From the NCBI GenBank assembly GCA_035063885.1, contig JAPSFM010000001.1:62001-126000 (forward strand): a DNA stretch of 64,000 nt, given 5' to 3'. The notes beneath the pieces are model-generated. The model saw nothing but the letters and a program-made list of their open reading frames with translations. It made no database searches and was not told the origin of the DNA. Source of the stretch: CAADGY01 sp900696665 (lineage in GTDB: Bacteria; Acidobacteriota; Terriglobia; Bryobacterales; Bryobacteraceae). The translations under genes and the position numbers were made by a program. Below are positions 53,332-63,049 of this stretch, piece by piece; position 1 is the first letter of the stretch, and each line of letters begins with the position of its first letter.

Positions 53332-55329
53332 ATGCTGTTGTACGTTCTAACAATTTCTATAAGCGCGTTTTTGCTCTTTGTTGTCCAGCCCATCATCGCA
53401 AAAGCGATTCTGCCATGGTTTGGCGGCTCGGCGTCTGTATGGGCCACCTGCATGGTGTTTTTTCAGTTCACGTTGCTGGCGGGCTATCTTTATGCTCACT
53501 GGTCTGTACGCTATTTGAATGCGCGCCGGCAGTTTCTAGTGCACGCAACGCTTCTGGCTGGCAGCCTCTTATTGATTCCATTCACGCCGAATCCCGGATG
53601 GAAGCCCGCCGGGTACGAAGACCCAAGCGGGCTGATCCTGGCTCTGCTGATCACGTCGATAGGGCTGCCCTATTTCCTGCTCTCGGCCACCAGTCCTCTG
53701 CTGCAGGCATGGTATGCCAGGACATGCCAGCCGGCTAAACCATATCGCTTGTTTGCGCTGTCCAATTTTGCTTCCATGCTGGCGCTGCTCAGCTATCCGG
53801 TGTTGATCGAGCCATTCGTTTCAGCCAGACTTCAAGCCAGAACGTGGGCGGCTTTCTATGTTTTTTTTGCCATCGTCTGCGCGGTGGTGGCATACCGCGC
53901 CCGCTTGGCGGGGCTTGTCCCGGCGGTCGAGCCGGAATCGGACGCGGCTGCGCCACCGCGCTGGTATACATGGGCTCTGTGGCTGGTGCTGGCGAGTTGT
54001 GCATCCGCGTTGTTGCTCTCGGTGACAAATCACCTGACGCAGGATGTTGCCTCTGTACCGTTTCTATGGATTCTGCCACTGGCATTGTACCTGGCGAGTT
54101 TCGTTCTCTGTTTCGAGAGCGAAGGCTGGTACAGCCCGGCGATTTTTCACGGTCTGGTGCCTCTCGCCGTGGCTGGTATGTGCTATGTGATGTACCGGCA
54201 GCCGGCGCCGGAATTCGAGTATCTGCTACCGCTGATGGCGGCGGGCTTCTTACTTCTATGCATGTTCTGCCACGGTGAGATTGCGAGAACCAAGCCGCCG
54301 CCCAGGTACCTCACCGGATTTTATTTGACAATTGCCACGGGAGGGGCGATCGGCGGCCTTTTCGTCGCGGTCGTGGCGCCCCGTGTGTTTAAAGGATTTT
54401 TCGAATTACCCGTCAGCCTGGTGTTAGCGGCGGTGCTGTTCCTGATTGTTTTCCGGAAACGGGCCAGGTTGTACTACTACACTTGGGTGGCGCTTGGTCT
54501 GTTGCTGGTAGTGTTTGTCATCGGAGAATCCCGTGCCGTGGCCGAAGGAACGAAGGTGTTTGTACGAAACTTCTATGGGGTCTTACGGGTTTCCGACGAG
54601 GGTGAGGGCGATTTCGCCGTCCGCAAACTGCTGCACGGGTCTATCAACCATGGCGCACAGTACCTTGCTGAGGAACGCCGTATGCGGCCCACCACGTATT
54701 ACGGCCCGAACTCAGGGGCGGGAATCGCCATTCGCAATACACGCAATTCCACACAACGGGTAGGTGTCATCGGCCTGGGAACAGGCACTCTGGCGAGCTA
54801 CGGGCGGCCGGGCGATTACTACCGTATCTATGAGATCAATCCCCTTGTCGTCCAGGTGGCCAAGGAGGAGTTCACCTTCCTCCGGGACAGCAAAGCCCAC
54901 GTCGATTTGGTGCTGGGCGATGCCCGGCTGTCACTGGAGCGCGAAGGCTCGCAACAGTTCGATACTCTTTTAGTCGATGCCTTTTCTGGAGATTCCATTC
55001 CGGTCCATCTGTTGACCAAGGAAGCGCTCGAGATCTACTGGCGGCACTTGAAGCCTGAAGGGATTCTGGCCATTCATATCAGCAATCAGTACCTCGACTT
55101 GCAGCCGGTGGTTTACAATCTGGCCGCCGCTTCCGGGAAAGAGGCGCTCCTGGTGGATACCGAGGACGACAAGGATCACGAAATTTTCGGTTCTACGTGG
55201 GTTCTGATGTTGTCGCCACGGTTCAATGGGGGGCCGGAAGTACGGATGGCTTCGGTTCCGTTAACCGCGGGCAATAACATCCGTCTCTGGACGGACGATT
55301 ATAGCAACCTGTTTCAAATCCTGAAATGA
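53332..55329 (+). CDS. Membrane spermidine-synthase-like protein
   Basis: 665 residues. About ten membrane helices occupy residues 1-395 (LLYVLTISISAFLLFVVQPIIAKAILPWFGG at the start), followed by a spermidine-synthase fold: RVGVIGLGTGTLASYG (SAM loop), YRIYEINPLVVQVAKEEF, DLVLGDARLSLE and DTLLVDAFSGDSIPVHLLTKEALEIYW. Such fused proteins are common in acidobacteria and proteobacteria and have no proven polyamine role. Single gene, separated from dnaB by 240 bases. Confidence 0.9.
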   Translation: MLLYVLTISISAFLLFVVQPIIAKAILPWFGGSASVWATCMVFFQFTLLAGYLYAHWSVRYLNARRQFLVHATLLAGSLLLIPFTPNPGWKPAGYEDPSGLILALLITSIGLPYFLLSATSPLLQAWYARTCQPAKPYRLFALSNFASMLALLSYPVLIEPFVSARLQARTWAAFYVFFAIVCAVVAYRARLAGLVPAVEPESDAAAPPRWYTWALWLVLASCASALLLSVTNHLTQDVASVPFLWILPLALYLASFVLCFESEGWYSPAIFHGLVPLAVAGMCYVMYRQPAPEFEYLLPLMAAGFLLLCMFCHGEIARTKPPPRYLTGFYLTIATGGAIGGLFVAVVAPRVFKGFFELPVSLVLAAVLFLIVFRKRARLYYYTWVALGLLLVVFVIGESRAVAEGTKVFVRNFYGVLRVSDEGEGDFAVRKLLHGSINHGAQYLAEERRMRPTTYYGPNSGAGIAIRNTRNSTQRVGVIGLGTGTLASYGRPGDYYRIYEINPLVVQVAKEEFTFLRDSKAHVDLVLGDARLSLEREGSQQFDTLLVDAFSGDSIPVHLLTKEALEIYWRHLKPEGILAIHISNQYLDLQPVVYNLAAASGKEALLVDTEDDKDHEIFGSTWVLMLSPRFNGGPEVRMASVPLTAGNNIRLWTDDYSNLFQILK

Positions 55330-55383
55330 TGCTTCGGGAAAAATGGTAAAAACATACGAGTTCAGTTCTGTTTTGCGGTAAAC

Positions 55384-55488
55384 TGTGGAAAACTCTGGTG
55401 CTCTGTTTGTAAGTGGCCATGCAGAAAGGCGCTTCCAACACGGCGTGGCTGTGGAAGAACATCAAAGTTTTTCACAGATTTTTTCACA
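55384..55488. promoter_or_regulatory. Cluster of DnaA-box-like sequences upstream of dnaB
   Basis: Three exact matches to TTWTNCACA lie in about 105 bases: TTTTCCACA on the minus strand (55384-55392) and TTTTTCACA on the plus strand at 55468-55476 and 55480-55488. A fourth minus-strand site at 55450-55458 has one mismatch. They precede the dnaB start by 80-185 bases. Could regulate dnaB; no other origin features were seen. Confidence 0.5.
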
Positions 55489-55569
55489 AGCTAAACGGTT
55501 CGTACCAGAGGGTGCTAACTTTGGTTTGCCGTCCGCCGGCAAAACCATTATCGTAGGGACTTCCGAATC

Positions 55570-56937
55570 ATGTCATCCGCTGATGTCGCGTTAGAGAAAG
55601 GGCTCCCGGTAAACCTGGATGCCGAGCGATACGTGCTCGGGTCCATTCTGATCGACGAATCGGCTTACGTGCAGGTTGCGGGCATTCTCGAGTCTGAGGA
55701 TTTCAGTCTTGAGAAGCATCGCCGGATCTTCCTCCGGATGAACGAACTGCACGAACGCGGTGAACGCATAGATCGTGTCACGCTCGCGAACGAACTGATC
55801 CGGCACAATCAACTGGAAAGTGTCGACGGGATCAGCTACCTGGTATCGCTCGACGACGGCTTGCCGGCGATCGCCAACCTGGAAAGCTACGTTCGCATCG
55901 TAAAGGAGAAATCGCTTCTCCGGCGGATCATCTTTGCATCGCAGAAGCTCATCAACCGGTGTCTCGTCGGGGACGAACAAGCCGGAAGTATTCTTGCCGA
56001 AGCGGAGGAGGGATTTCTCCGGCTTGGCGAATCGCGCGATGGCAACGCGCTGGCGCGTCCCGGCCAGATCATCGAAGAGTTCCAGGGCGGCCTGACCGCT
56101 TTTCTGGACCCCAGCAAGCGAATTAAGGGCACGGGCACGGGTTTCCGGAAGTTCGACGAGATGACCGGGGGGCTGCATGAAGGGGAACTGATCATCATCG
56201 CGGCCCGGCCATCGATGGGTAAGACGGCTTTGGCCATGAACATTGCGCAACATGTCGCCGGCGGTGAGTCGCCACGTACTGTTGCAGTGTTCTCGCTCGA
56301 AATGTCGAAGGAATCGCTGCTCACCAGGATGATCTGTGCCGGCGCCAGGGTGGATCAGCAGAAATTCCGTATGGGCTATCTCGGCCAGGATGAGCGCCGG
56401 AGGTTGCAGATGTCCGCTACGGACCTGGTGGAAGCGCCGCTGTTCATCGACGACACGGCATCCGTCAATCTGCTCGACATGCACGCGAAACTCCGGCGCG
56501 TGAAAGCGGAACATGGCCTGGGGCTGGTGGTGGTCGATTACTTGCAACTCATGACGGGCCGCGGCCGGTTTGAAAACAGGAACGTTGAAGTAAGCTCTAT
56601 TTCGAGAGGGCTGAAGCTTCTGGCGAAAGAACTACGCGTTCCGTTCATCGTACTGTCCCAGCTCAGCCGGGCCACGGAAACGCGGATGGGCGACCACCGC
56701 CCGCAATTGAGCGATCTGCGGGAAAGCGGCAGCATCGAGCAGGATGCCGACCTGGTGGGATTCATCTTCCGCGAAGAGGTATACAAGCCCGACCGCGAAG
56801 ACTTGCGGGGCCTCGCGGAATTGATTATCGCCAAACAGCGTAACGGACCGACGGGAAAAGTGAAGCTGGTGTTCCTTCGCGAGTACACGAAATTCGAGAA
56901 CCCCGTATCGGACCTGGATGATGAGCCGGCCGGCTGA
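55570..56937 (+). CDS. dnaB: Replicative DNA helicase
   Basis: 455 residues, the hexameric replication-fork helicase. The N-terminal DnaB domain opens NLDAERYVLGSILIDESAY. Linker, then RecA-like core with Walker A ARPSMGKT (212-219), VAVFSLEMSKESLLTRM, Walker B LGLVVVDYLQLM and arginine-rich motif LRESGSIEQDADLVGFIFREE. Length is normal. There is no clear Shine-Dalgarno before ATG 55570. The gap upstream holds DnaA-box-like sequences. Confidence 0.96.
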   Translation: MSSADVALEKGLPVNLDAERYVLGSILIDESAYVQVAGILESEDFSLEKHRRIFLRMNELHERGERIDRVTLANELIRHNQLESVDGISYLVSLDDGLPAIANLESYVRIVKEKSLLRRIIFASQKLINRCLVGDEQAGSILAEAEEGFLRLGESRDGNALARPGQIIEEFQGGLTAFLDPSKRIKGTGTGFRKFDEMTGGLHEGELIIIAARPSMGKTALAMNIAQHVAGGESPRTVAVFSLEMSKESLLTRMICAGARVDQQKFRMGYLGQDERRRLQMSATDLVEAPLFIDDTASVNLLDMHAKLRRVKAEHGLGLVVVDYLQLMTGRGRFENRNVEVSSISRGLKLLAKELRVPFIVLSQLSRATETRMGDHRPQLSDLRESGSIEQDADLVGFIFREEVYKPDREDLRGLAELIIAKQRNGPTGKVKLVFLREYTKFENPVSDLDDEPAG

Positions 56938-57000
56938 GAGCAGCGTACATCGGGCGATCCGCACCTCATCGGCACTTCATGTAAACTTATTGTTTCCTTT

Positions 57001-58509
57001 GTGCTTCTCGAGCTCAAGAACATCCGAAAACATTTTGGCGGAGTAGCCGCGCTGCGCGATGGAAACCTTTGTGTAGAGCCCGGGCAGGTTCATCTTCTGC
57101 TGGGTGAGAACGGCGCCGGCAAATCAACCCTGATGAAAATTGTCGCGGGCATGATAGACCCCGACGGCGGCAAAATCATCTGGCGCGGCCAGAAGGTGCA
57201 GTTTCGTAAACCTGCCGAAGCAGCGGCCAACGGAATCGCCATGGTTCACCAGGAGTCTTTACTGGCGCCACACCTCTCTGTCGCCGAAAACGTTTTTCTG
57301 GGCCGAGAGCTGTGCAACCCGTTTGGTTGGGTCCGCCGCCGCCGCATGCAGCAGGAAACCGCGCGACTGATCGAGGAGCACCGGTTTCCCCTCCGCGCGG
57401 AATGGCGCGTCGAGAACCTGAGTCCGGCCGGAAAGCAGATGGTGGAAATCTGCCGGGCCATCTGCCACGGCTCCAGCCTGTTGATCTTCGACGAGCCCAC
57501 GTCATCGCTCTCGGAAGCCGAGACACACGAAGTATTCCGCATCGTCCGCGGGCTCCGCGAGCGCAAAATGGGCGTCATCTATATCACGCACCGCCTGGAA
57601 GAACTGCGCGCGGTTGGAGACCGCGTCACGATATTGCGGGACGGCGAAACCGTACACTCCGGTGCACTCGAAGAGCTTCCCACGGAGCGCATTATTCAAC
57701 TCATGGTGGGCCGTGAAGTAACAGCCATTTACCGGCGCGAACCGTTACCGCCCGGTGACGTTCTTCTCCAGGTGGAAAATATCAACCGTGCGCCGCTGCT
57801 GCATGACATCAGTTTGAAGCTGCGCGCCGGTGAAATCGTGGGACTGGCCGGCTTAGTTGGCGCCGGCCGCACGGAATTCTGCCACACGGTGTTCGGTCTG
57901 GACCCGATGGATTCCGGCCGCATCCTGGTCGCGGGGCGCGAAGTACAGATACGCTCACCTCGTGACGCCGTGCGCGCCGGCATCGCCCTGATTCCGGAAG
58001 ACCGCCAGAAAACAGGATTGGCAACCCTGCTGCCTACCGGATACAACCTGACCATGGCGAACCTGAAGTCGGTCAGCCGATTCGGATTCCTGAGCGGGGC
58101 GAAGGAGAGACGTGTGGCCCGGACGTACATGGACCGGCTGCGTATCAAGGCGGATTCTCCGAAACAACTGGCGGGCCGCTTGAGCGGCGGAAATCAGCAG
58201 AAAGTTGCCATCGCGAAATGGGTAGCGCGAGGCGCGCGCGTTCTCCTGTTCGATGAACCTACACGGGGCATCGATGTCGGAGCTAAGGTCGAGGTCTTTC
58301 AAGTGATGGACGAACTCGCCCGTGCGGGAGCCGCCATTCTGATGGTAAGCTCCGAACTCCCCGAGCTGCTCCAGGTAGCCGACCGGATTCTCGTCATGCG
58401 CCAGGGACGCATCACTGGAGAACTGCCGGGTAGAACCACACAGGAAGAGATCATGAGCTTGGCTGCGCTCGAACATAGTTCCGGCAGGACGGAGGAAAAC
58501 TCGCGATGA
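57001..58509 (+). CDS. Sugar ABC transporter ATP-binding protein (RbsA-like)
   Basis: 502 residues with two tandem nucleotide-binding domains. The first has Walker A GENGAGKST, Q-loop HQES and Walker B LLIFDEPTSSLSEAE, with a variant signature LSPAGKQ. The second has the degenerate Walker A GLVGAGRTE usual for RbsA/MglA, signature LSGGNQQK and VLLFDEPTRGID. Start is GTG 57001. Stop overlaps the permease start (ATGA). Energises import of a monosaccharide such as ribose or galactose; no periplasmic binding protein is encoded nearby. Confidence 0.92.
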   Translation: MLLELKNIRKHFGGVAALRDGNLCVEPGQVHLLLGENGAGKSTLMKIVAGMIDPDGGKIIWRGQKVQFRKPAEAAANGIAMVHQESLLAPHLSVAENVFLGRELCNPFGWVRRRRMQQETARLIEEHRFPLRAEWRVENLSPAGKQMVEICRAICHGSSLLIFDEPTSSLSEAETHEVFRIVRGLRERKMGVIYITHRLEELRAVGDRVTILRDGETVHSGALEELPTERIIQLMVGREVTAIYRREPLPPGDVLLQVENINRAPLLHDISLKLRAGEIVGLAGLVGAGRTEFCHTVFGLDPMDSGRILVAGREVQIRSPRDAVRAGIALIPEDRQKTGLATLLPTGYNLTMANLKSVSRFGFLSGAKERRVARTYMDRLRIKADSPKQLAGRLSGGNQQKVAIAKWVARGARVLLFDEPTRGIDVGAKVEVFQVMDELARAGAAILMVSSELPELLQVADRILVMRQGRITGELPGRTTQEEIMSLAALEHSSGRTEENSR

Positions 58510-59429
58510 TTCAACGGCTCTTGCCGTTTGTAACGCTGGCATTGCTCTTTATCGGACTTTCGATCGCCTCGCCGCATTTCCTGACGAATACGAACCTCTC
58601 GAGTGTGATTCGCCAGACCGCCGTCATCAACATCATGGCGCTCGGAATGACGTTGATCATCGTCGCGGGCGGCATCGATCTATCCGTCGGCGCCATTCTG
58701 GCGTTCGGCGGCCTGACCGGCACCATGGCGATGGCGGCAGGTCAGCCCATTGTCGCCGGAGTGGCGATCGGCATTATCGCCGGTATGTTCTGGGGGTGTT
58801 TGAATGGCTTGTTGACGACGCGGCTTCGCATCAATCCCTTCATCGTGACCCTGGGCACTCTCGGGATTATCCGCGGAATCACCCTCATCATTTCCAACGG
58901 CCTGCCGGTTCATAACGTCCCGCAAGCGTTTTCCTACCTGGGAGAAGGCCTGCTGTTGGGAGTGCCCTTTGTGCTTTGGATTTTACTTGCTTGCGCACTC
59001 GCGGTTCACATTACGCTGGAGCACACGCGGCTGGGGCGCTACACATTCGCCATTGGAAGTAACCCGGACGCGGCTTATTACAGTGGCATTCCCGTCTCGT
59101 TTCACACTACCGCCGTGTATGCGATCGGAGGAATGCTCACCGGCCTTGCGGGTATGATTGAAGCGTCGCGGTTGATGACCGGCCAGCCTACCGCCGGTCA
59201 GGGGTATGAGTTGCAGGCCATCGCAGCCGTCGTGATCGGCGGCGGAAGCCTGCGCGGCGGTGAGGGCAGCGTTATCGGCACACTCATCGGCGCGTTCATT
59301 ATGGGACTGCTTTCGAATGGCAGCGACTTGTTGGGCATCAGCCCTTATGTTCAGCAGGCGATTATCGGCGCAGTCATTATACTGGCGGTGAGTGTGGACG
59401 AACTCAGAAAGCGAAAGATGACGGCCTAG
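58506..59429 (+). CDS. Sugar ABC transporter permease (RbsC-like)
   Basis: 307 residues, about nine membrane helices, of the BPD_transp_2 family: LGMTLIIVAGGIDLSVGAILAFGG, LNGLLTTRLRINPFIVTLGTLGIIRGI, FAIGSNPDAAYYSGIPV and IAAVVIGGGSLRGGEGSVIGTLIGA. ATG 58506 overlaps the ATPase stop. Forms the channel with the RbsA-like ATPase. Confidence 0.93.
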   Translation: MIQRLLPFVTLALLFIGLSIASPHFLTNTNLSSVIRQTAVINIMALGMTLIIVAGGIDLSVGAILAFGGLTGTMAMAAGQPIVAGVAIGIIAGMFWGCLNGLLTTRLRINPFIVTLGTLGIIRGITLIISNGLPVHNVPQAFSYLGEGLLLGVPFVLWILLACALAVHITLEHTRLGRYTFAIGSNPDAAYYSGIPVSFHTTAVYAIGGMLTGLAGMIEASRLMTGQPTAGQGYELQAIAAVVIGGGSLRGGEGSVIGTLIGAFIMGLLSNGSDLLGISPYVQQAIIGAVIILAVSVDELRKRKMTA

Positions 59430-59444
59430 CATGGGGTTACTTCT

Positions 59445-60173
59445 ATGGATCCAAAGATCACACTTTTTGTACTCATTTGCACAGCGTTCACTGTCTTCCA
59501 AGCTCCGGCGGCGCAGTTTGGCAGCGGCGACGTGACTTTCACTCCCCGGTTTGATTCGACGGATTGGAATCGTTCCTCGGGAGAATGCAAGATTCGTGTG
59601 CGGATCGATGACGAAGCGGAAGTCATTGTGTACGGAAACCAGGTATCGATCCGTACGCTGAGAGGACGCGCAGGTACCGACGCCGGTTCGGAGTGCACAA
59701 GCCCGCTCCCGGTTGGCGGCGTTCAGGACTTCAATTTCCGGAAGACGGACGGCCGCGGCAGAGTGGATTTGACAGCCCGCCCCGATAATCGCTCCGGACG
59801 TGCCGTGTTCCGGGTTAGGGACTCCGAGGGCGGCGACGACAAATACACAATCGAGTTTCGATGGTCGGGTGCCAGCGGACTCGGCGGCGCCTACGACAGT
59901 GGAGGCGGATTCGTCCGTCCGGGATCGCGGCCGGGCAGTTCTTTCAGCAATAATGACACGCTTCGGGTTTGCATGGATGCGGTAACAACACGCATTCAGG
60001 CAAGCTATCAGGGCGGGGACGTTGATTTCGCGTCACCGGCCGTGGACCAGCGCGATGTCATACAGGGAGAGGCGATTGCGTGGCGCGGACGGGACCGGCA
60101 ATGGTTCCGCTATACATGCCGCATCGATTTCCATTCCCACCGCGTGCGGGACGTGAAAGTCACCCGGCGGTAA
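59445..60173 (+). CDS. Small secreted protein of unknown function
   Basis: 242 residues with a signal peptide (LFVLICTAFTVFQAPAAQ). Two beta-rich blocks are joined by a Gly/Ser/Pro-rich linker (about residues 145-170: GLGGAYDSGGGFVRPGSR). Cysteine pairs (Cys48, Cys83; Cys178, Cys225 approximately) could form disulfides. No family recognised. Fifteen bases after the permease stop, so it may be co-transcribed, but it does not look like a sugar-binding protein. Confidence 0.72.
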   Translation: MDPKITLFVLICTAFTVFQAPAAQFGSGDVTFTPRFDSTDWNRSSGECKIRVRIDDEAEVIVYGNQVSIRTLRGRAGTDAGSECTSPLPVGGVQDFNFRKTDGRGRVDLTARPDNRSGRAVFRVRDSEGGDDKYTIEFRWSGASGLGGAYDSGGGFVRPGSRPGSSFSNNDTLRVCMDAVTTRIQASYQGGDVDFASPAVDQRDVIQGEAIAWRGRDRQWFRYTCRIDFHSHRVRDVKVTRR

Positions 60174-60191
60174 ATAAGCAGACGAAGTTTT

Positions 60192-61670
60192 TTACGAAAG
60201 CTTTTTTCTGAGCAATTCGTTTACGGCCCCCGGATTGGCCTGCCCCTTGGAAGCTTTCATCACCTGGCCGATCAGGAAGCCGAGAACGGTTGTCTTGCCG
60301 CCTTTGTACTGATCCACCTGTTTGGGATGGTTGGCGATCACCTCGTCCACCATCCTGTCCAGCACTCCGGTGTCGCTGACCTGCCGCAAGCCCTCGCGAT
60401 CGATGATGGCTCTCGCAGATTCTCCCGTAGCGAACATTTTCTGGAAGATCTCCTTGGCCAGTCTGCCGGAGATTTCGCCGCTGGCGATCAGGTCCACCAG
60501 TTCGGCGAGGTTCGCCGCGCTTACGGGTGACTCTGAGATCTCCTTCCCCTCAGACTTAAGGGCGCCCATCAAGTCGCCCATTACCCAGTTGCCCGCTGCC
60601 TTTGGATCTCTGGACTTCGACGCAGCTTCTTCATAGTAATCGCTCAGTGCGCGGGTGGAGGTGAGCACCTGGACGTCATATTCGCGGATGCCGTATTCCG
60701 CGAGGAACCGTTCCCGCCGGCGATTGGGCAACTCCGGCATTTCTGACTCTACACGGCTGAGCCAATCCTGGCTGATTCTCAGTGGCGCCAGGTCCGGTTC
60801 CGGGAAGTAGCGGTAATCGTGCGCGTGTTCCTTGCTGCGCATGCCCGCAGTCTCGCCCGTATCAGGATTAAAGAGGCGCGTCTCCTGCTCCACGCTGCCG
60901 CCGCTTTCGATCAACGCGATCTGCCGGGCGATCTCGTAGTCGAGAGCCATCTTCAAGAACCGGAAAGAGTTCAGGTTCTTCACTTCGGCTTTAGTGCCGA
61001 ATTGCGGGGCACCGTGACGGCGCACGGAAACATTCGCGTCGCAGCGAAGATGCCCCTTTTCCATGTCGCAGGTTGAGACCTCCACCCACTGCAAGAGGTG
61101 TTTGAGTTCGGTCAAGAAGGCGTGGGCTTCCTCGGAACTGCGCATGTCTGGTTCGCTGACGATTTCGATCAGGGGCGTGCCGCAACGGTTCAAATCGACG
61201 TAAGTGTAGCGGTCGGAATCGCGGAAACCCTCGTGGATGCTCTTGCCCGCATCATCTTCCATGTGTACGCGTGTGATGCCAATCCGCTTCGCGTTGCCGT
61301 CCACAACAATTTCGACAGAGCCGTTTTCGGCTACCGGCTGGTCGTATTGCGAGATCTGATAGCCCTTGGGCAGGTCCGGATAAAAGTAATTCTTCCGGGC
61401 AAAACGCGAAACCGGCCGTACCTGGCAATTCAGGGCGAGTGCCGCACGGATCGCCATTTCGACAGACTGCCGGCTCAAGACCGGCAAGGCCCCCGGCAAC
61501 CCCAGGCAAACGGGGCAAACATTCGTGTTCGGGGGGGCACCGAAACTGGTGGGGCAACCGCAAAAGATCTTCGTCTGTGTCGCCAGTTGAACGTGGACTT
61601 CCAATCCAATGACCGGCTCATATTTGGCTACGACTTCCGGCGGCGGAAGCACCAGCGTACTGGAGGACAT
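60192..61670 (-). CDS. gatB: Asp/Glu-tRNA amidotransferase subunit B
   Basis: 492 residues, the tRNA-binding kinase subunit of GatCAB, which converts Glu-tRNA(Gln) or Asp-tRNA(Asn) to the amide. GLEVHVQL lies at 22-29, zinc cysteines in FCGCP and VCPVCLG, PKGYQISQYDQP, HMEDDAGKS, VDLNRCGTPLIEIVSEPD and FRYFPEPDL-like segments follow, with the C-terminal YqeY-like tail FLIGQVMKASKGQANPGAVNELL. gatA and gatC are not in the window. Downstream of a AAA ATPase gene by 41 bases. Confidence 0.96.
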   Translation of the reverse strand: MSSSTLVLPPPEVVAKYEPVIGLEVHVQLATQTKIFCGCPTSFGAPPNTNVCPVCLGLPGALPVLSRQSVEMAIRAALALNCQVRPVSRFARKNYFYPDLPKGYQISQYDQPVAENGSVEIVVDGNAKRIGITRVHMEDDAGKSIHEGFRDSDRYTYVDLNRCGTPLIEIVSEPDMRSSEEAHAFLTELKHLLQWVEVSTCDMEKGHLRCDANVSVRRHGAPQFGTKAEVKNLNSFRFLKMALDYEIARQIALIESGGSVEQETRLFNPDTGETAGMRSKEHAHDYRYFPEPDLAPLRISQDWLSRVESEMPELPNRRRERFLAEYGIREYDVQVLTSTRALSDYYEEAASKSRDPKAAGNWVMGDLMGALKSEGKEISESPVSAANLAELVDLIASGEISGRLAKEIFQKMFATGESARAIIDREGLRQVSDTGVLDRMVDEVIANHPKQVDQYKGGKTTVLGFLIGQVMKASKGQANPGAVNELLRKKLS

Positions 61671-61711
61671 TCCTACATTATAATTGCCGGACCGGTCCAG
61701 ACCTTCCCCGC

Positions 61712-62980
61712 CTACACTTCTTCGGTCTTGGCGAAATACATCCCGGCTGCGCGTTCAAGTTCCTTACGATTGACCTGAACCGGCCTTTTTTCGTATTTTG
61801 CGACGGCTTCGAGGATGTTACAGATATCCAGCGGAAAGCAGGCTCGCAGTTCCGTCCTGCCCTCCCGTAGAGAAAGCTCGCGTAGAAACGCAGCGCTGTC
61901 TTCTTCGCAGGGAACGCGTCTGCTAGTGGTTACACGCCGGAAAATCTCATCGAAAACCTCTCCCGCAACCGGCTCGACGTAAATCTTGTTCTGGATGCGC
62001 CGGAGAAAGGCCTCGTCCGCCAGGTCATGCGGGTCCAGATTTGTCGAAAATACTACCTGCACCTCGAAAGGAATCTGAAATTTCACACCGTAGCGCAGTG
62101 TCAGATAGTCGACGCGGCGGTCCAATGGAACGATCCACCTGTTCAGCAGGTCACGAGGAGACATCAGTTGGCGGCCAAAGTCGTCGATGATCAACAGCCC
62201 GTTGTTCGCCTTCATCTGGAGCGGTGCGGCATAGATACCGGAAACACTATCCAGGTGAAGTTCCAACATACTGGGGACCAGTTCTCCGCCCACGGAAATA
62301 CACGGGCGGCGGCAGACCACCCATCTGGGATCGATATCCGGATCCATGAACTCCAGACTCTCATGGACCACCGGGTCATAGACGCCGACAATTTGACCGT
62401 CCACTTCGATCGCATGAGGGATCAGCACCGCGTCCTGATATACGCGCAACATGCGTTCGGCTATGCTGGTTTTCCCATTGCCGCTCGGTCCGTAGAGGAA
62501 GATCCCGCGCTGGGAAATCAGCGCCGGACCCAGTTGATCCAGCACCCGGTCTGTCAGCACCAGGTCGTTGAACGCCCGGCGTATGCTTCTACGGTCCAAT
62601 TCCACTTTCGCCGCCTGTGCCTTGGTTCCCACGTGATAGCCGGCTAGAGGAACCGGGCATGCGCTGGCGTACTGGTTGATCTGAAAGCGATCCGCGGCCA
62701 GTGTACGTCCGGCGCCGGACAGTACAAACTGGTAGTCGTTGCCGATCATACCCTTGATTTCGATGAGCTGTTGCTGCCGCAACTGCCGGAAGACCATTTC
62801 GATAATAGCCGGCGAAAGCTTCAAGGCGCCGCTCAGCGCACCTAGTGTGGCAGAGCCCTGCAACATAGTGCGCTTCAGTACCAGGTCCGTTACAAGCGTC
62901 TGCGAAACTCCAGCTTCTTCAAAGGTTTGGGGTGCCTTCGGCCGGAATTGAGTGCCGAGTGCCGGGACGGTTGCCGCCAT
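61712..62980 (-). CDS. AAA-type ATPase with N-terminal winged-helix-like region
   Basis: 422 residues, cytosolic. Residues 45-75 (ALSGALKLSPAIIEMVFRQLRQQQLIEI) look like a winged helix. ATPase core: Walker A GPSGNGKT at 164-171, Walker B GLLIIDDFG, sensor VVFSTNLDPHDL and arginine finger-like DEAFLRRIQNKI. It matches a AAA family common in acidobacteria whose role I cannot name. It diverges from a secretin gene, so a link to secretion or pili is possible. ATG 62980. Confidence 0.83.
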   Translation of the reverse strand: MAATVPALGTQFRPKAPQTFEEAGVSQTLVTDLVLKRTMLQGSATLGALSGALKLSPAIIEMVFRQLRQQQLIEIKGMIGNDYQFVLSGAGRTLAADRFQINQYASACPVPLAGYHVGTKAQAAKVELDRRSIRRAFNDLVLTDRVLDQLGPALISQRGIFLYGPSGNGKTSIAERMLRVYQDAVLIPHAIEVDGQIVGVYDPVVHESLEFMDPDIDPRWVVCRRPCISVGGELVPSMLELHLDSVSGIYAAPLQMKANNGLLIIDDFGRQLMSPRDLLNRWIVPLDRRVDYLTLRYGVKFQIPFEVQVVFSTNLDPHDLADEAFLRRIQNKIYVEPVAGEVFDEIFRRVTTSRRVPCEEDSAAFLRELSLREGRTELRACFPLDICNILEAVAKYEKRPVQVNRKELERAAGMYFAKTEEV

Positions 62981-63049
62981 ACATCCTTAATCGGCTCACG
63001 CCGCCCGAAAGTTTATGCACGCCGGACCGAATTCCTTCGTCATTCGGTT

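Noticed and set aside
55384..55569. Chromosomal replication origin
   Set aside because: DnaA-box-like sites are present but there is no clear AT-rich unwinding element, and dnaA, dnaN or gidA are not adjacent. Kept only as a possible regulatory cluster.
55385..55594. 69-codon open frame upstream of dnaB
   Set aside because: No domain or ribosome site; it runs into the dnaB start in another frame and covers the DnaA-box-like region.
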